Part shown: one piece after another, positions 9,389-17,966 of the stretch
How the letters are laid out: each line of letters begins with the position of its first letter
Position numbering within the stretch: the stretch's first letter is position 1
NCBI RefSeq assembly: GCF_003952485.1
Contig: NZ_CP034447.1
Coordinates: forward strand, 496,001 to 560,000
Length of the DNA: 64,000 nt
From: Mesorhizobium sp. M1E.F.Ca.ET.045.02.1.1
Lineage (GTDB): Bacteria > Pseudomonadota > Alphaproteobacteria > Rhizobiales > Rhizobiaceae
Reading direction: 5' to 3'
The notes under the pieces: generated by a model
Seen by the model: the letters and a program-made list of their open reading frames with translations, nothing else
Told to the model about the DNA's origin: nothing
The model's database searches: none
Made by a program: the position numbers and the translations under genes

Positions 9389-9955
9389 TTATGCCTGTTT
9401 ATGTGGGTTGGCGACGCGAGCAGGAATTCCCACTACCTTTGCCCCGGCGGGAACATCTCGTGTGACCACGCTGCCAGCGCCTACGACCGCATTATCGCCA
9501 ATCGTGACGCCAGGCAGAATGATTGCTCCACCGCCGATCCAGACACGGCTGCCAATGCGAACAGGACGCCCGACCTGCAGGCCGGCCTGCCGCTGCTCGG
9601 CATCATGTGGATGATCGGCGGTATAAATCTGCACGGCAGGCCCAATTGCCGTTCCTTGCCCGATTTTGACCTCTACCACGTCAAGAATAACGCAGTTGAA
9701 GTTGATGTAGGCATTGGCGCCAATGCGGATATTGAATCCGTAGTCGCAAAAAAAGGGCGGACGGATGACCGTTCCGCGCCCAACCTCTCCCAGCCGCTCG
9801 GACAAAAGCTCATGCCAATGCCCCGTGGTCTGCCCCAGCGTATCATTGTACCGCTTGAGCCAAGCCCCGGTGGCCAACAGGTCAGCTTGGATCTCCGGAT
9901 CCGCCGCATTGTAAAACTCGCCTGCGAGCATCTTTTCTTTTTGGCTACGCATCAT
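9389..9955 (-). CDS. nodL: NodL-like Nod-factor O-acetyltransferase
   Basis: A 188-residue acetyltransferase of the NodL/maltose acetyltransferase family. The N-terminal segment (EKMLAGEFYNAADPEI) and left-handed beta-helix hexapeptide repeats from about residue 70 onward (IGANAYINFNCVILDV, IYTADHPHD, GSRVWIGGGAIILPGVTIG) are characteristic. NodL adds an acetyl group to O-6 of the non-reducing sugar of Nod factors. Context among nod genes favours NodL over a housekeeping Maa, but no nod box was found directly upstream. ATG at 9952 is an alternative start with better spacing from GGGAG. Confidence 0.75.
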   Translation of the reverse strand: MMRSQKEKMLAGEFYNAADPEIQADLLATGAWLKRYNDTLGQTTGHWHELLSERLGEVGRGTVIRPPFFCDYGFNIRIGANAYINFNCVILDVVEVKIGQGTAIGPAVQIYTADHPHDAEQRQAGLQVGRPVRIGSRVWIGGGAIILPGVTIGDNAVVGAGSVVTRDVPAGAKVVGIPARVANPHKQA

Positions 9956-10541
9956 AGTCTCCCGTCAGGTCGTGTCCCGTGCAGTGATGCAGGAACGCAC
10001 ATCAAACTGGCCTCGGCAACTTTGTAACTCGGTCTTGCCGGGCGCGCGGTCACGAGCCGGGGCGACAGTTTCGTCTCGACCAACTTCTGCGAAGTTGGAA
10101 ATATCGCAGATCAACCGGTCGCAGGGGCCAATACCTGACGAAGTCGGCAACTGTCCAGCGGTCGAACTCACTTTCATGCCCATCTCAGATTGGCGCGATA
10201 TCGAGCGGTAAGCGATCAGCTTATGTATCGACCAGGTCCCGCCAGCGGACATCTGTGCGTCGCCTCTACGCATGCTGGCGTGTCACCAATGATACATCGA
10301 TTATTTCTGGATTTCAGGCACGTCGAATTGATTTGCCCTTGCGGTGTAGAGCGAAGTTACTAGCCATAGGATTACTCCTTTTTAGTTTGTCAGTCGCAGA
10401 GCCCCAGTACGACTGGTGGTAGAAAGCACACGGCCGGAATCTTGGCAGCGCTGTTCACACCCACTTCGTAAGCCTGGCCGATGGGCTCGGCGCCAGAGCA
10501 CCAATGCTTGACCTGCTCCAGCTCTTGCTCGGCGGGTTGTT
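9956..10541. other. Intergenic region between nifA and nodL, with a tiny ORF
   Basis: No full gene is seen. On the minus strand AAGGAGT precedes a 17-codon frame at 10314-10367 (MASNFALHRKGKSIRRA). Its site is strong but the peptide is unrecognised, so it may be the head of a deleted gene. A TGT-N10-ACA sequence lies at 10281-10296 with no -24/-12 element at a suitable distance on either strand. Confidence 0.4.
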
Positions 10542-11600
10542 TCAGAGACGCTTGATCTCGATACCGCGTTTTCTCAGCACGTAGCCGATCTGGCGCGGGG
10601 TCAAACCGAGCAGGCGCGCCGCCTTTGCCTGCACCCAGCCACACTTTTCCATGGCAGCAATGACCGTATCGGCATCGGGCACCCTACCACGAGTCGTGGC
10701 AGGGCCTATCGGCGCTTGCCCGTCGCCGACGGGCGGGGCGGCACAGGCGGCGGAAGGCTCGATCGTAGTCGACTTCTCTGACGTCGGCGGTCCGTTCTTC
10801 CACAGCGCCGCGGCCAAGCACTGATCCGCGTAACAGGCAAAGTCAGTTCTGAGGATTGATGGACCCGTCGCCAGAACTGCCGTCCGTTGAACGCAGTTTT
10901 CGAGCTCTCGGATGTTACCTGGAAATTCGCAGTTCATTAGCACCTCAATCGCTTCGGGAGCGAAGGTCAGCGTGTGATCATTCTCAGTATTGAAATTCTT
11001 GAGAAACTGAGCGGCCAAGAGCGGAATATCACCTCGCCTTTCGCGCAATGCCGGCACGCGTAAAGTGACGACGTTGATGCGATAATAGAGGTCTTGCCGG
11101 AACTCCTTGCGTTGAACTGCCGTTTCCAAGTCCCTGTTCGTTGCGGCAATCACGCGAACATCAACTTTAATGGTGTGGTTGCTGCCGACGCGCTCAAACT
11201 CCTGCTCCTGCAGGACACGCAGCAGCTTAGCCTGGAACGAACCTGATATTTCGCCAATCTCGTCCAGAAACAATGTGCCTTTGTCGGCAGCCTCAAAGCG
11301 CCCCTTGCGCAAACTGCTCGCGTCGGTGAAGGCACCCTTCTCATGACCGAACAAGTCAGATTCCAGAAGCGTCTCGGTGAGCGCCGCGCAATTGACCTTG
11401 ATGAAGGGCTGCTTGGCGCGAGGCGAGAGCTCGTGAATGGCTTTGGCAACCAGCTCCTTGCCGGTTCCGGATTCACCTCGCAACAGGACCGTAGTCTTCG
11501 CCTTGGCCACCTTGACAAGGTGCTCACGCAGCTTGCGCAGCGCCTGACTATCGCCAAGCATCTCCTTGCTGATCTTTTTACGTTCCATTTGGCAGCCCAT
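10542..11600 (-). CDS. nifA: NifA, short form without GAF domain
   Basis: NifA activates sigma-54 promoters of nif and fix genes. This 352-residue form starts at the AAA+ domain: Walker A GESGTGKE (42-49), GAFTDA loop (89-94), Walker B near 109-116. It then has the rhizobial redox motif with Cys224, 236, 256 and 261 spaced C-x11-C-x19-C-x4-C, and a C-terminal helix-turn-helix (AKAARLLGLTPRQIGYVLRK). The N-terminal GAF domain of most NifA proteins is missing. A short NifA lacking this domain is known from Rhizobium leguminosarum bv. trifolii, so the form can be functional. It is away from nifB, on the opposite strand, preceded by a duplicated leader at 11908-11957. Confidence 0.9.
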   Translation of the reverse strand: MGCQMERKKISKEMLGDSQALRKLREHLVKVAKAKTTVLLRGESGTGKELVAKAIHELSPRAKQPFIKVNCAALTETLLESDLFGHEKGAFTDASSLRKGRFEAADKGTLFLDEIGEISGSFQAKLLRVLQEQEFERVGSNHTIKVDVRVIAATNRDLETAVQRKEFRQDLYYRINVVTLRVPALRERRGDIPLLAAQFLKNFNTENDHTLTFAPEAIEVLMNCEFPGNIRELENCVQRTAVLATGPSILRTDFACYADQCLAAALWKNGPPTSEKSTTIEPSAACAAPPVGDGQAPIGPATTRGRVPDADTVIAAMEKCGWVQAKAARLLGLTPRQIGYVLRKRGIEIKRL

Positions 11601-11659
11601 CCCACTCCGCCACCCGCCGGTAGAACTGCACTGGACGGTGAGCTGTGTTGTATTTCGTC

Positions 11660-11957
11660 ATCATCATTCTCGATCTCACCTTTGTTGCTTCGAAATTTCC
11701 GGCGCGCGGACGCCCTCGGCAAATGGCAATGGCGCCTGAGCATCGTTGCCTTTCACCAGGACGAGCGTCTTCTCCTCCGCGCGGGCGCTCGCAATATGCC
11801 GTTTGCGCAGGCCTTTACTCGACCGGTCGCCGTTCTGTCCGGCTTCTGCCGCACCGCAGCCTGCAAACCCATCGTTGACGCAAGAGAGGGAGGGGTCAAT
11901 CGAGCTCTCCTTGCATTTGTGCAAGGAAAATTGTCAGTTTGATAGAATTCTATCAAA
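11660..11957 (-). promoter_or_regulatory. Leader upstream of nifA, copy of the TIM-barrel gene leader
   Basis: A hairpin with arms TCCTTGCA/TGCAAGGA (11908-11915, 11920-11927) is followed by the perfect 20-base palindrome TTTGATAGAATTCTATCAAA at 11938-11957. The same pair with compensating base changes occurs at 17913-17963. Sequence on the nifA side of the hairpin also resembles the TIM gene leader (a shared AGAAGCCGGA segment). Just downstream, a minus-strand frame includes EKTLVLVKGN, which resembles ETLVLVPAN in the TIM protein. The stretch may be a decayed gene start now lying before nifA. Confidence 0.5.
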
Positions 11958-12351
11958 ACGGCAGAAACGCCCCGCCCCCAATTTGGCTGTACCTGCGGCG
12001 TTCAGCGTACGTGACGACATGTGCGGACTTGTCCCAATTGCCATCCGAGTTGTGCGGAACAGTAGCCGCTGCGCTGTTCGCTTCAACCGCGTGATGCCGC
12101 TGACAGTAGAGGCGGCGGCTCGTCGAGCGAGGCTTCATTGTTCGGCTACTAAACCGGCTGTCCTTTGGTGGGAGTTGGTTTCGCCCAAGTTCTGGGCCTG
12201 GGGGGCGTCGGCCCGTTTCGCGGCACAGGCTCCTTCCACATCGTCGAGGCCGAGAAAGAGGGGCCACACAGCTCCCCCTGTATCACAATGCCCCGCCCCT
12301 CAAGCAGCTAGATACGACAGGTGACCTCAAATGAGGCGTCTTGCATGGCTT

Positions 12352-13560
12352 CTACACCTGCCTGAATGCCAGAACTGCGTTCGTGCCGCCCATGGCGAAG
12401 GCGTTGCTCATGGCGACGCGCACCTTGCGCTCGCGCGGCACATTGGGCGTGACGTCGAGATCGCAAGCGGGGTCTGGCTCGCGATAGTTGGCGGTCGGCG
12501 GCACGACGTCCTCTTGGATTGCCATCACGCAGGCGATCATTTCAAGCGCGCTCGCTGCGCCGAGGCAATGCGCGTGCGTGGACTTGGTGGAAGAGATGGA
12601 CATCGAATAAGCGTGATTTCCAAACACACGCTTGATCGCCGCCGTTTCAGTCTGATCATTGCTCTTGGTACCGGTGCCGTGCGCGTTGAGGTAGTCGACG
12701 TCCTCGGCATTCAGCCCGGCATCGGCAAGGCAGGCGCGCATCGCCGACGCTGGCCCCTCGACAGATGGCGCGGCGATGTGGAAGGCATCGGCGGAAAGGC
12801 CGACGCCGGCGATCTCGGCAAGAATTGTGGCACCACGCCTCGTGGCATGCTCGTAGCTTTCCAGCACGGCCATGCCCGCACCCTCGCCCAGCACCAGGCC
12901 CTTCCTATCGGCGGAGAAGGGCCGGCAGGTATCGGGTGAAAGCACGCGCATTGCTTCCCATGCTTTCAGCACGCCCCATGCGAAGGGTGCGTCGCTGCCC
13001 CCGGAAACCATTACGTCGGCCCGGCCCAGCTTGATCTGATCCACCGCCGAGGCGATCGCATGGTTGGCCGAGGCACATGCGGAGTTCACCCCGAACACCG
13101 GCCCGCGCAAGCCGAGGCGCAAGCTCACCTGGCCGGCGGCGGCGCTTGGCATCGTTTTGGGTACAGCGAGGATGCCAACTCGCCTCGCGCCGTCCAAAAG
13201 GAGGGCCCGGTAAGTTTCCTCCATTACATCCCAGCCCAAGCCGCCGACGCCCACTGTAGCGCCGAAGCGATGGGCATTCCCTTCGTCGCAGGAAAGTCCG
13301 GCCTGCCGCATGGCTTCGCGCGCCGCAAGCACGGCGAGCAAGCTGAAGCGGGCCATGGAGACGAGCTGCTTGCGATCGATGTCGTGCTCGGGCAGCGCCT
13401 TGATCTCAGCGCCGGTCATGCCCTCCAGGTCATGAAGCTCGGAATTGGCGAGCGGGCCGATGGCGGAGCGGCCTTCGCGGATCTCTTTCCACATAGAGGC
13501 GGCGTCAGTGCCCAGTCCGCACAGGCCGCCCACTCCGGTGATAACGACGCGCCTGTCCAT
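12352..13560 (-). CDS. nodE: NodE beta-ketoacyl synthase, copy 1
   Basis: NodE is a KAS-II-like condensing enzyme that, with NodF, makes the special polyunsaturated acyl chain of Nod factors. The 402-residue protein has the active-site Cys162 in [10 protein letters not shown] and the His motifs [12 protein letters not shown] and [11 protein letters not shown]. It starts directly after the nodF stop (TGAATG). Compared with copy 2 at 27438-28646 it differs at about 29 positions within residues 62-159 but only about three elsewhere. That block overlaps the central part of NodE known to govern host range in R. leguminosarum. The nearest promoter is the nod box at 14231-14280. Confidence 0.95.
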   Translation of the reverse strand: MDRRVVITGVGGLCGLGTDAASMWKEIREGRSAIGPLANSELHDLEGMTGAEIKALPEHDIDRKQLVSMARFSLLAVLAAREAMRQAGLSCDEGNAHRFGATVGVGGLGWDVMEETYRALLLDGARRVGILAVPKTMPSAAAGQVSLRLGLRGPVFGVNSACASANHAIASAVDQIKLGRADVMVSGGSDAPFAWGVLKAWEAMRVLSPDTCRPFSADRKGLVLGEGAGMAVLESYEHATRRGATILAEIAGVGLSADAFHIAAPSVEGPASAMRACLADAGLNAEDVDYLNAHGTGTKSNDQTETAAIKRVFGNHAYSMSISSTKSTHAHCLGAASALEMIACVMAIQEDVVPPTANYREPDPACDLDVTPNVPRERKVRVAMSNAFAMGGTNAVLAFRQV

Positions 13561-13842
13561 TCAAGCCTCCTTCGCAAGCAAGCCGCGGACGGCGTCCACG
13601 ACGTCGCCGACATTCTTGAGATTCGACCAGGCATCGGCCGTGTTCATGTCGATCTTGATGCCGTAGGCCTGTTCCACATCCCAGAGGACGTCCGCCAAAC
13701 CCAGCGAATCGAACCCGAGCGCGTCCAGTTCCGTGGCGATTGTTATCTCGCCGACGAATGACGCAGGCATTCCCTCACCGCTCTCCGACTCGGCGCGTTT
13801 CTTGATCAGGGCAATGACGTCCGTTGCGAATTGATCGGCCAT
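13561..13842 (-). CDS. nodF: NodF acyl carrier protein, copy 1
   Basis: NodF is the dedicated acyl carrier protein for NodE. It has 93 residues and carries the phosphopantetheine site GFDSLGLAD with Ser46. The start at 13842 follows AGGAAA; the longer open frame to 13950 lacks a site and extends into relic sequence. The protein is identical to copy 2 at 28647-28928. It is translated just before nodE with no gap. Confidence 0.95.
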   Translation of the reverse strand: MADQFATDVIALIKKRAESESGEGMPASFVGEITIATELDALGFDSLGLADVLWDVEQAYGIKIDMNTADAWSNLKNVGDVVDAVRGLLAKEA

Positions 13843-13954
13843 TCTGTTTCCTGTCTTTCTTTCCCGCGTTTCGACCCGGACCCGCGGCTCAGTTCCTGAG
13901 GCGCGCCGCGTCGCGAAAGCCATCACGCTTGTGCGACTGACAAAGCCCAATGCT

Positions 13955-14130
13955 CATAAAGCCGGATCAGGTCCGGCCGATGTGTGGCGTAGGTGCAGTA
14001 TGACGATGTGAGCCGCTACACCGTGCGCGTCTCCCAGTCTGTCCATAGGCTCGGAAGAAGTCGGACAGTTTGACATGGCCGGTCAGTTGCAACTCCCTTT
14101 CCCAGCACTCCACTGCCCGGTAGAGCGCAT
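13955..14130 (-). pseudogene. nodA: nodA 5' relic, copy 1
   Basis: A start context AAGGAG...ATGCGCTC at 14130 is followed by frames that spell CWERELQLTGHV and SDFF, as in NodA. Frameshifts and an internal deletion of about 100 bases are present, and the rest of nodA is missing. It lies between the nod box and nodF, so the ancestral unit was probably nod box-nodA-nodF-nodE. Confidence 0.8.
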
Positions 14131-14230
14131 GAAAAATCTCCTTTCGGGCGGTTTCTTAAGACGCTCGCCACGCTATGAGGCAGTGGGGCATCGGTGTCCG
14201 TCAGGTGCTTCTGCCCATGCAGGATTCCAG

Positions 14231-14280
14231 AACATTGATGAAATCGTTTGTTTCGATGAAAGGCATCCACACTTTGGATA
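14231..14280 (-). promoter_or_regulatory. nod box 1, driving nodF1E1
   Basis: Read on the minus strand, this begins ATCCAAAGTGTGGATG, continues with ATCGAAACAAACGATTT and ends near CATCAAT, the pattern of NodD-binding nod boxes. It points leftward to the nodA relic and nodF1E1. A dead nodD head begins at 14282 on the other strand, the normal divergent arrangement. Confidence 0.9.
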
Positions 14281-14281
14281 A

Positions 14282-14812
14282 TTGACCACGCGTTTCAAAG
14301 GTCGTGAACTACATCTCCTCGTTGTGCTCGACGCACTCCCGACAGAGCGCAACCTCATGGGCGCGGCATGCAAGATTAACCGAGCCCAGCCGGTCATGAG
14401 TGCGGCCGGCGCTCGGCTGCTCGATTATTTGCGCGATGAGCTCGCGACCATGTCCGCGGAGGTATTCAAACTTAACGCTGCGTCCGGGAGCTCTTGCCCT
14501 CCAGTTCGCGACGCTCTCCTGCCCATCCAGTGCTCGTTTATTTCGTCGGATAGTTTGACCCGGCTCTACCGAATCGCCGCTTCAGGATCATTCTTTCCGA
14601 TTTCGTCACGCTCGTATTTCTGCCGCGTCCTACACCGATTAGGCGCGAACAAACTGAGCGCCTTGGAACCCGAACCCGTGCGTCGTGACCGGGAGCATCC
14701 GGGGCGAACTCATGCGCTCGGGGGCATCGCATCACCGGACGGCGACAGGCACGGTCGACCGGCATCTCGGCATCGGCTGGGAATTCGTCCATGGTCTGCA
14801 TTGACGACGCTT
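14282..14812 (+). pseudogene. nodD: nodD relic 1
   Basis: The frame from a TTG at 14282 reads [20 protein letters not shown], then SAAGARLLDYLRDELATM and DALLPIQCSFISSDS. This aligns with intact NodD at 16033. Frameshifts remove the effector-binding domain, although traces of the NodD frame can be followed to about 14800. An IS110 fragment follows. Confidence 0.85.
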
Positions 14813-14882
14813 CCTGAGGCCACGTAGCTCTTATGCCAAGCTGGGCGCCCGGGTCGAGCGCGTAATGACGACAATTGCTTCG

Positions 14883-15335
14883 CTACAGGTCAAACGCTTT
14901 CCGGGCCACCTGCAAAGTCTTCACCCGGCCGTACAGCGCCCAAGACCACTGATGTGATCGACAAGAGCCTTTTTGATAAATCTGCGCTATTCTCCTGTCG
15001 GCCGCAATCCAGACTTCTGGCAAGAAGCCGCTGGCATAGAGCTGCGCAAGAACGTCGGCGTCGATCGTCGTTTTGATCTTGGCATCGGCAATGATACGCA
15101 CCTGTTTCGGGTTGGCGATCCCCACCTTCTTCACATGCGGCGCAACCACAGCCGTAGCGGACGTCGCGTTGCCGGTGGCCTCGATCACCCCGACATCGTT
15201 CGGCGACAGCTTCGCGGCGAACGCCGCCAGCAGATCGCGCCGCATGTCGACGCGGCCGAGTCGCCTGAGCCTGCCATCCTCCCATGCCACTGCTTCGGCG
15301 AAGGCGCGGTGAATATCCAGTCCGATGATGCGCAT
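14883..15335 (-). mobile_element. IS110-family transposase, N-terminal fragment
   Basis: A 150-residue frame starts MRIIGLDIHRAFAEAVAW and contains VGVIEATGNAT, VGIANPKQVRIIADAK and IDADVLAQLYASGFLPEVW. This is the N-terminal DEDD catalytic half of IS110-family transposases. The C-terminal half is missing, so it is a remnant. Confidence 0.8.
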
Positions 15336-15596
15336 GTCCGTTCCTCCTTCTTGGCTCGGTCAAAGACGGGAGCTGGCGGGTAACACGACATCTACTGATC
15401 CGCGCTCGCAGCGCCTCCGGGAAAGTCGCGAGGGGCGGCCATGTAACGAGCTCGGGCTCTCAGCCCACGGTCTATTGACGGCCTGCCTGCACCTTCGTGC
15501 TCCCGGTGCCCCACGTCCCGGATGGGCTCACCATAAGGGCGTTCCAAAACAAGAACAGCAGGACGAAAAGGCACCACAGATCACCACCGGATAACA

Positions 15597-15790
15597 GCAA
15601 GGCCAAGCGCTTCGTTCAGACAGGCTTGCGCCAATGGGCTTAGGCCGAGCCTACAACAGCTCTCAAAAACGCTGCCGAACTGCTGCATTGGCTTCGCCGA
15701 TACAACACAGGCCTCACGGCAGCTTAGGATCAAACCGCCCATCAGTCGCCTCGGACTGGAAGGGTGCACCCTATTAGGTTCCACGCCTAG
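15597..15790 (+). mobile_element. IS481-like transposase C-terminal relic
   Basis: The plus strand reads RFVQTGLRQWA, a stop, AEPTTALKNAAELLHWLRRYN, then a decayed tail where IS481-type transposases have a PISRL segment. Only the 3' end is present and it contains stops. Confidence 0.6.
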
Positions 15791-15972
15791 CTAGGTCGGG
15801 GCCGCCGAAGACGCTGGTTGATAGCCCGGCGCCATCGGCCCGGCATTTCAAACCGCCAATCTCTGACCAGCACAGTACGTACGATTGCTCGCTTCGGCAG
15901 ATCACGCGGCTCATATGTCGGACCTTAACGTCATCCATCATAAACTTTTTGCGACAAAAGATTGCAAGAATG
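15791..15972. other. Spacer downstream of the orphan nod box
   Basis: No gene is recognised here. This is the sequence that the nod box at 15973-16022 would transcribe, before the IS481 relic. Confidence 0.4.
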
Positions 15973-16022
15973 CTAAATTGTTAAAGTCGTTTGTTTCGGT
16001 TAAAGGCATCCATCCCATGGAT
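15973..16022 (-). promoter_or_regulatory. nod box 4, orphan, next to nodD
   Basis: On the minus strand it starts ATCCATGGGATGGATG and continues CCGAAACAAACGACTTT to AACAATTT, a recognisable nod box. It lies 11 bases before the nodD ATG in the divergent orientation. Leftward there is no nod gene, only IS481 and IS110 debris. It may now serve mainly for nodD autoregulation. Confidence 0.85.
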
Positions 16023-16032
16023 GGCTGATGAC

Positions 16033-16950
16033 ATGCGTTTCAAAGGACTTGATCTAAATCTCCTCGTTGTGCTCGACGCACTCCTGACGGAGCGTAATCT
16101 CTCGGCGGCGGCACGCAGGATCAACCTGAGTCAGCCCGCCATGAGTGCGGCCGTCGCCCGACTGCGCGATTATTTCCGCGATGAACTGTTTACGATAAGA
16201 GGTCGCGAACGATTTCTAACCCCGCGTGCGGCAGCATTTGCCCCCGCAGTTCGCGACGCTCTCCAGCACATCCAGTGCTCGATTATTTCTTCGGATCCGT
16301 TTGACCCAGCTCGAGCCGATCGCCTCTTCAGGATCATTCTTTCCGATTTCGTCACGCTCGTGTTTTTCGAAAAGCTTGTGGAGCGTATTGCACGGGAAGC
16401 CCCCGCCGTCAGCTTCGAACTGCTGCCTGTCGACGATAGCCCCGATGAGCTTCTCCGGCGCGGTGACGTCGATTTTCTAATTCTACCGGATATGTTCACG
16501 TCGAGTGTGCATTCAAGCGTTCCGCTGTTTGACGAGAAGCTCGTGTGCGTAGGCTGTCCCACAAACAAGCAGCTGCCACAGCAGCTTACATTCGAGAGAT
16601 ACATGTCGATGAGGCACGTCGCGGTCAGGTTCGGGCGTACGATGAAGCCGTCTATCGAGGAATGGTTTTTGCTTGAGCATGGCCTTAAGAGACGTGTCGA
16701 GGTCGCCGTGCAGGGCTTCAGCATGATTCCACCTATGGTGTCCGGCACAGCTCGTATAGCGACCATGCCCTTGCGGCTGGTCAGGCATTTCGAAAACACG
16801 TTCCCCCTGCGGGTTATCGAACTTCCGCTGCCATTTCCCACATTCACCGAGACCCTCCAATGGCCGGCCCTCCACAATAGCGATCCGGCAAGCATCTGGA
16901 TGCGGGAGATAATGATGCAAGAGGCATCTCGGATGGCTGTCCCGCTGTGA
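16033..16950 (+). CDS. nodD: NodD, LysR-type nod-gene activator
   Basis: NodD binds nod boxes and activates them with plant flavonoids. The 305-residue protein starts [20 protein letters not shown] and has the LysR helix-turn-helix ([19 protein letters not shown]), followed by a full effector domain. The ATG at 16033 is chosen because an upstream in-frame start at 15991 lies inside the nod box. It is the only intact nodD here; relics occur at 14282, 26880 and 29441. Confidence 0.95.
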   Translation: MRFKGLDLNLLVVLDALLTERNLSAAARRINLSQPAMSAAVARLRDYFRDELFTIRGRERFLTPRAAAFAPAVRDALQHIQCSIISSDPFDPARADRLFRIILSDFVTLVFFEKLVERIAREAPAVSFELLPVDDSPDELLRRGDVDFLILPDMFTSSVHSSVPLFDEKLVCVGCPTNKQLPQQLTFERYMSMRHVAVRFGRTMKPSIEEWFLLEHGLKRRVEVAVQGFSMIPPMVSGTARIATMPLRLVRHFENTFPLRVIELPLPFPTFTETLQWPALHNSDPASIWMREIMMQEASRMAVPL

Positions 16951-16998
16951 ACCCACGGAAAATTCAGGCGCACCTATAGTCACTACTCCTGTCACCAT

Positions 16999-17802
16999 CT
17001 ACTCTGACGACAATAGCCCTCGCCGGATAAAGTCGATGCTGGCGGCAAGTGCGCCTGCGAGATCGTCCAGAGAATGGACTTCCTCGACCAGCTCGAACGA
17101 GAAAGGTCCCGCGTAGCCGCCATCCAGCAGCGCCTGAATCTGGCTGCCATTGTCGGAACCTGCAAGAAAGCGATCGGGGTAAATCCAGAAGGTCGGGTCG
17201 TTTACGCTTGAAATGTGCACCAGGCCGGTAAGCTCGCAGAACAGGCATGTCTCCCCGGCCAGGGTGTGGTGGAACGTGTCGTGCACGAGGCGAAAGACGG
17301 ACTGGCCATCAACCGCGGCAACGGCCTCGGCCGCTTCCTTCTTTGATCGAAGCGAGCAGGTTCGGAAACCCAGCGGCTCGATAAGACCGATCAGACCCCG
17401 CGACTGGAGGATTGGCTTGATCTCGTTTAGAGCGAAACGAAGATTGTCCTGGCGCTCGCTATTGGTGGGCCACGAGCTGCGGTTGGCCGGCACCAACACG
17501 AGCGTCTCCGCCCCGCACGCCGTCGCATAATCGGCGAGGTTGCTTGCCTCGGCCTGACGCGTTGGAGTCCAGTCGTTGAACCGCTGCAAGGCGTTGACAG
17601 AGATGATCGTGATGCCCGCTTCGGTAGCGGCAAACCGGACGTCCGCAGCCGGAATGCCGCGTGCGACAGGATTGCTGAAATGAGGGTAACGGATTTGGAC
17701 GTCGGTCAGGCCTTGGTCACGGGCAAGCGCGAAAAGCGCACTGACGTCAAGGCGGGGCGCCGCCATGTGATCGAGTGCAAAGCGGGGCGATACCTGGCGC
17801 AT
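16999..17802 (-). CDS. TIM-barrel sugar isomerase/epimerase-like protein
   Basis: A 267-residue protein of the xylose-isomerase-like TIM-barrel superfamily, which includes IolE, IolI and the rhizopine protein MocC. Visible barrel-end elements are GITIISVNALQRF, ETLVLVPAN, GLIGLIEPLGF, FRLVHDTFHH and FSFELVEEVHS, whose Glu, Asp and His residues could bind a divalent metal. The ATG at 17802 follows GGAAGGAAAG, so the longer frame to 17880 is not used. It follows a LacI-family gene on the same strand, with a hairpin and palindrome between. A role in cyclitol or sugar catabolism is inferred. Confidence 0.75.
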   Translation of the reverse strand: MRQVSPRFALDHMAAPRLDVSALFALARDQGLTDVQIRYPHFSNPVARGIPAADVRFAATEAGITIISVNALQRFNDWTPTRQAEASNLADYATACGAETLVLVPANRSSWPTNSERQDNLRFALNEIKPILQSRGLIGLIEPLGFRTCSLRSKKEAAEAVAAVDGQSVFRLVHDTFHHTLAGETCLFCELTGLVHISSVNDPTFWIYPDRFLAGSDNGSQIQALLDGGYAGPFSFELVEEVHSLDDLAGALAASIDFIRRGLLSSE

Positions 17803-17912
17803 TGCTTGACTTTCCTTCCATGAAGCGCGGCTGCCATTTCGGCATCCGGCTTCTTTCAAGACGGAACCACGCCGGTTCACAGATCGGACAGAGACGGCCG
17901 AGTCAATCGAGC

Positions 17913-17963
17913 TTTCCTTTCATCGGTGAAAGGAAAATGGGCGCTCATGATAGAAATCCATCA
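17913..17963 (-). promoter_or_regulatory. Hairpin and operator-like palindrome between lacI-type and TIM genes
   Basis: A 10-bp stem TTTCCTTTCA/TGAAAGGAAA with loop TCGG (17913-17936) lies beside the imperfect palindrome TGATAGAAATCCATCA (17948-17963). The palindrome is a plausible operator for the adjacent LacI-family protein. The same two elements recur at 11908-11957 upstream of nifA, where the stem differs by a compensating T-A to G-C change. Confidence 0.5.
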
Positions 17964-17966
17964 AGC

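Larger units (their letters stand above)
12156..14560. repeat. nodFE repeat, copy 1
   Basis: This segment is repeated in the same orientation at 27073-29570. It spans an unidentified 130-base block (12156-12284), nodE, nodF, a nodA relic, a nod box and the head of a dead nodD. The core from 12301 to about 14030 aligns base for base with a constant offset of 15086. Copy 1 lacks roughly 100 bases inside the nodA relic that copy 2 keeps, and copy 2 has about 170 extra bases near 27201-27386. Confidence 0.93.

Noticed and set aside
10281..10296. TGT-N10-ACA sequence near nodL as a NifA site
   Set aside because: No -24/-12 element is correctly placed on either side, and this loose pattern is expected by chance more than ten times in 64 kb.
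10285..10315. Possible nod box before nodL
   Set aside because: ATCCA and GATG are present, but the spacing is nine rather than seven and the rest of the box does not match.
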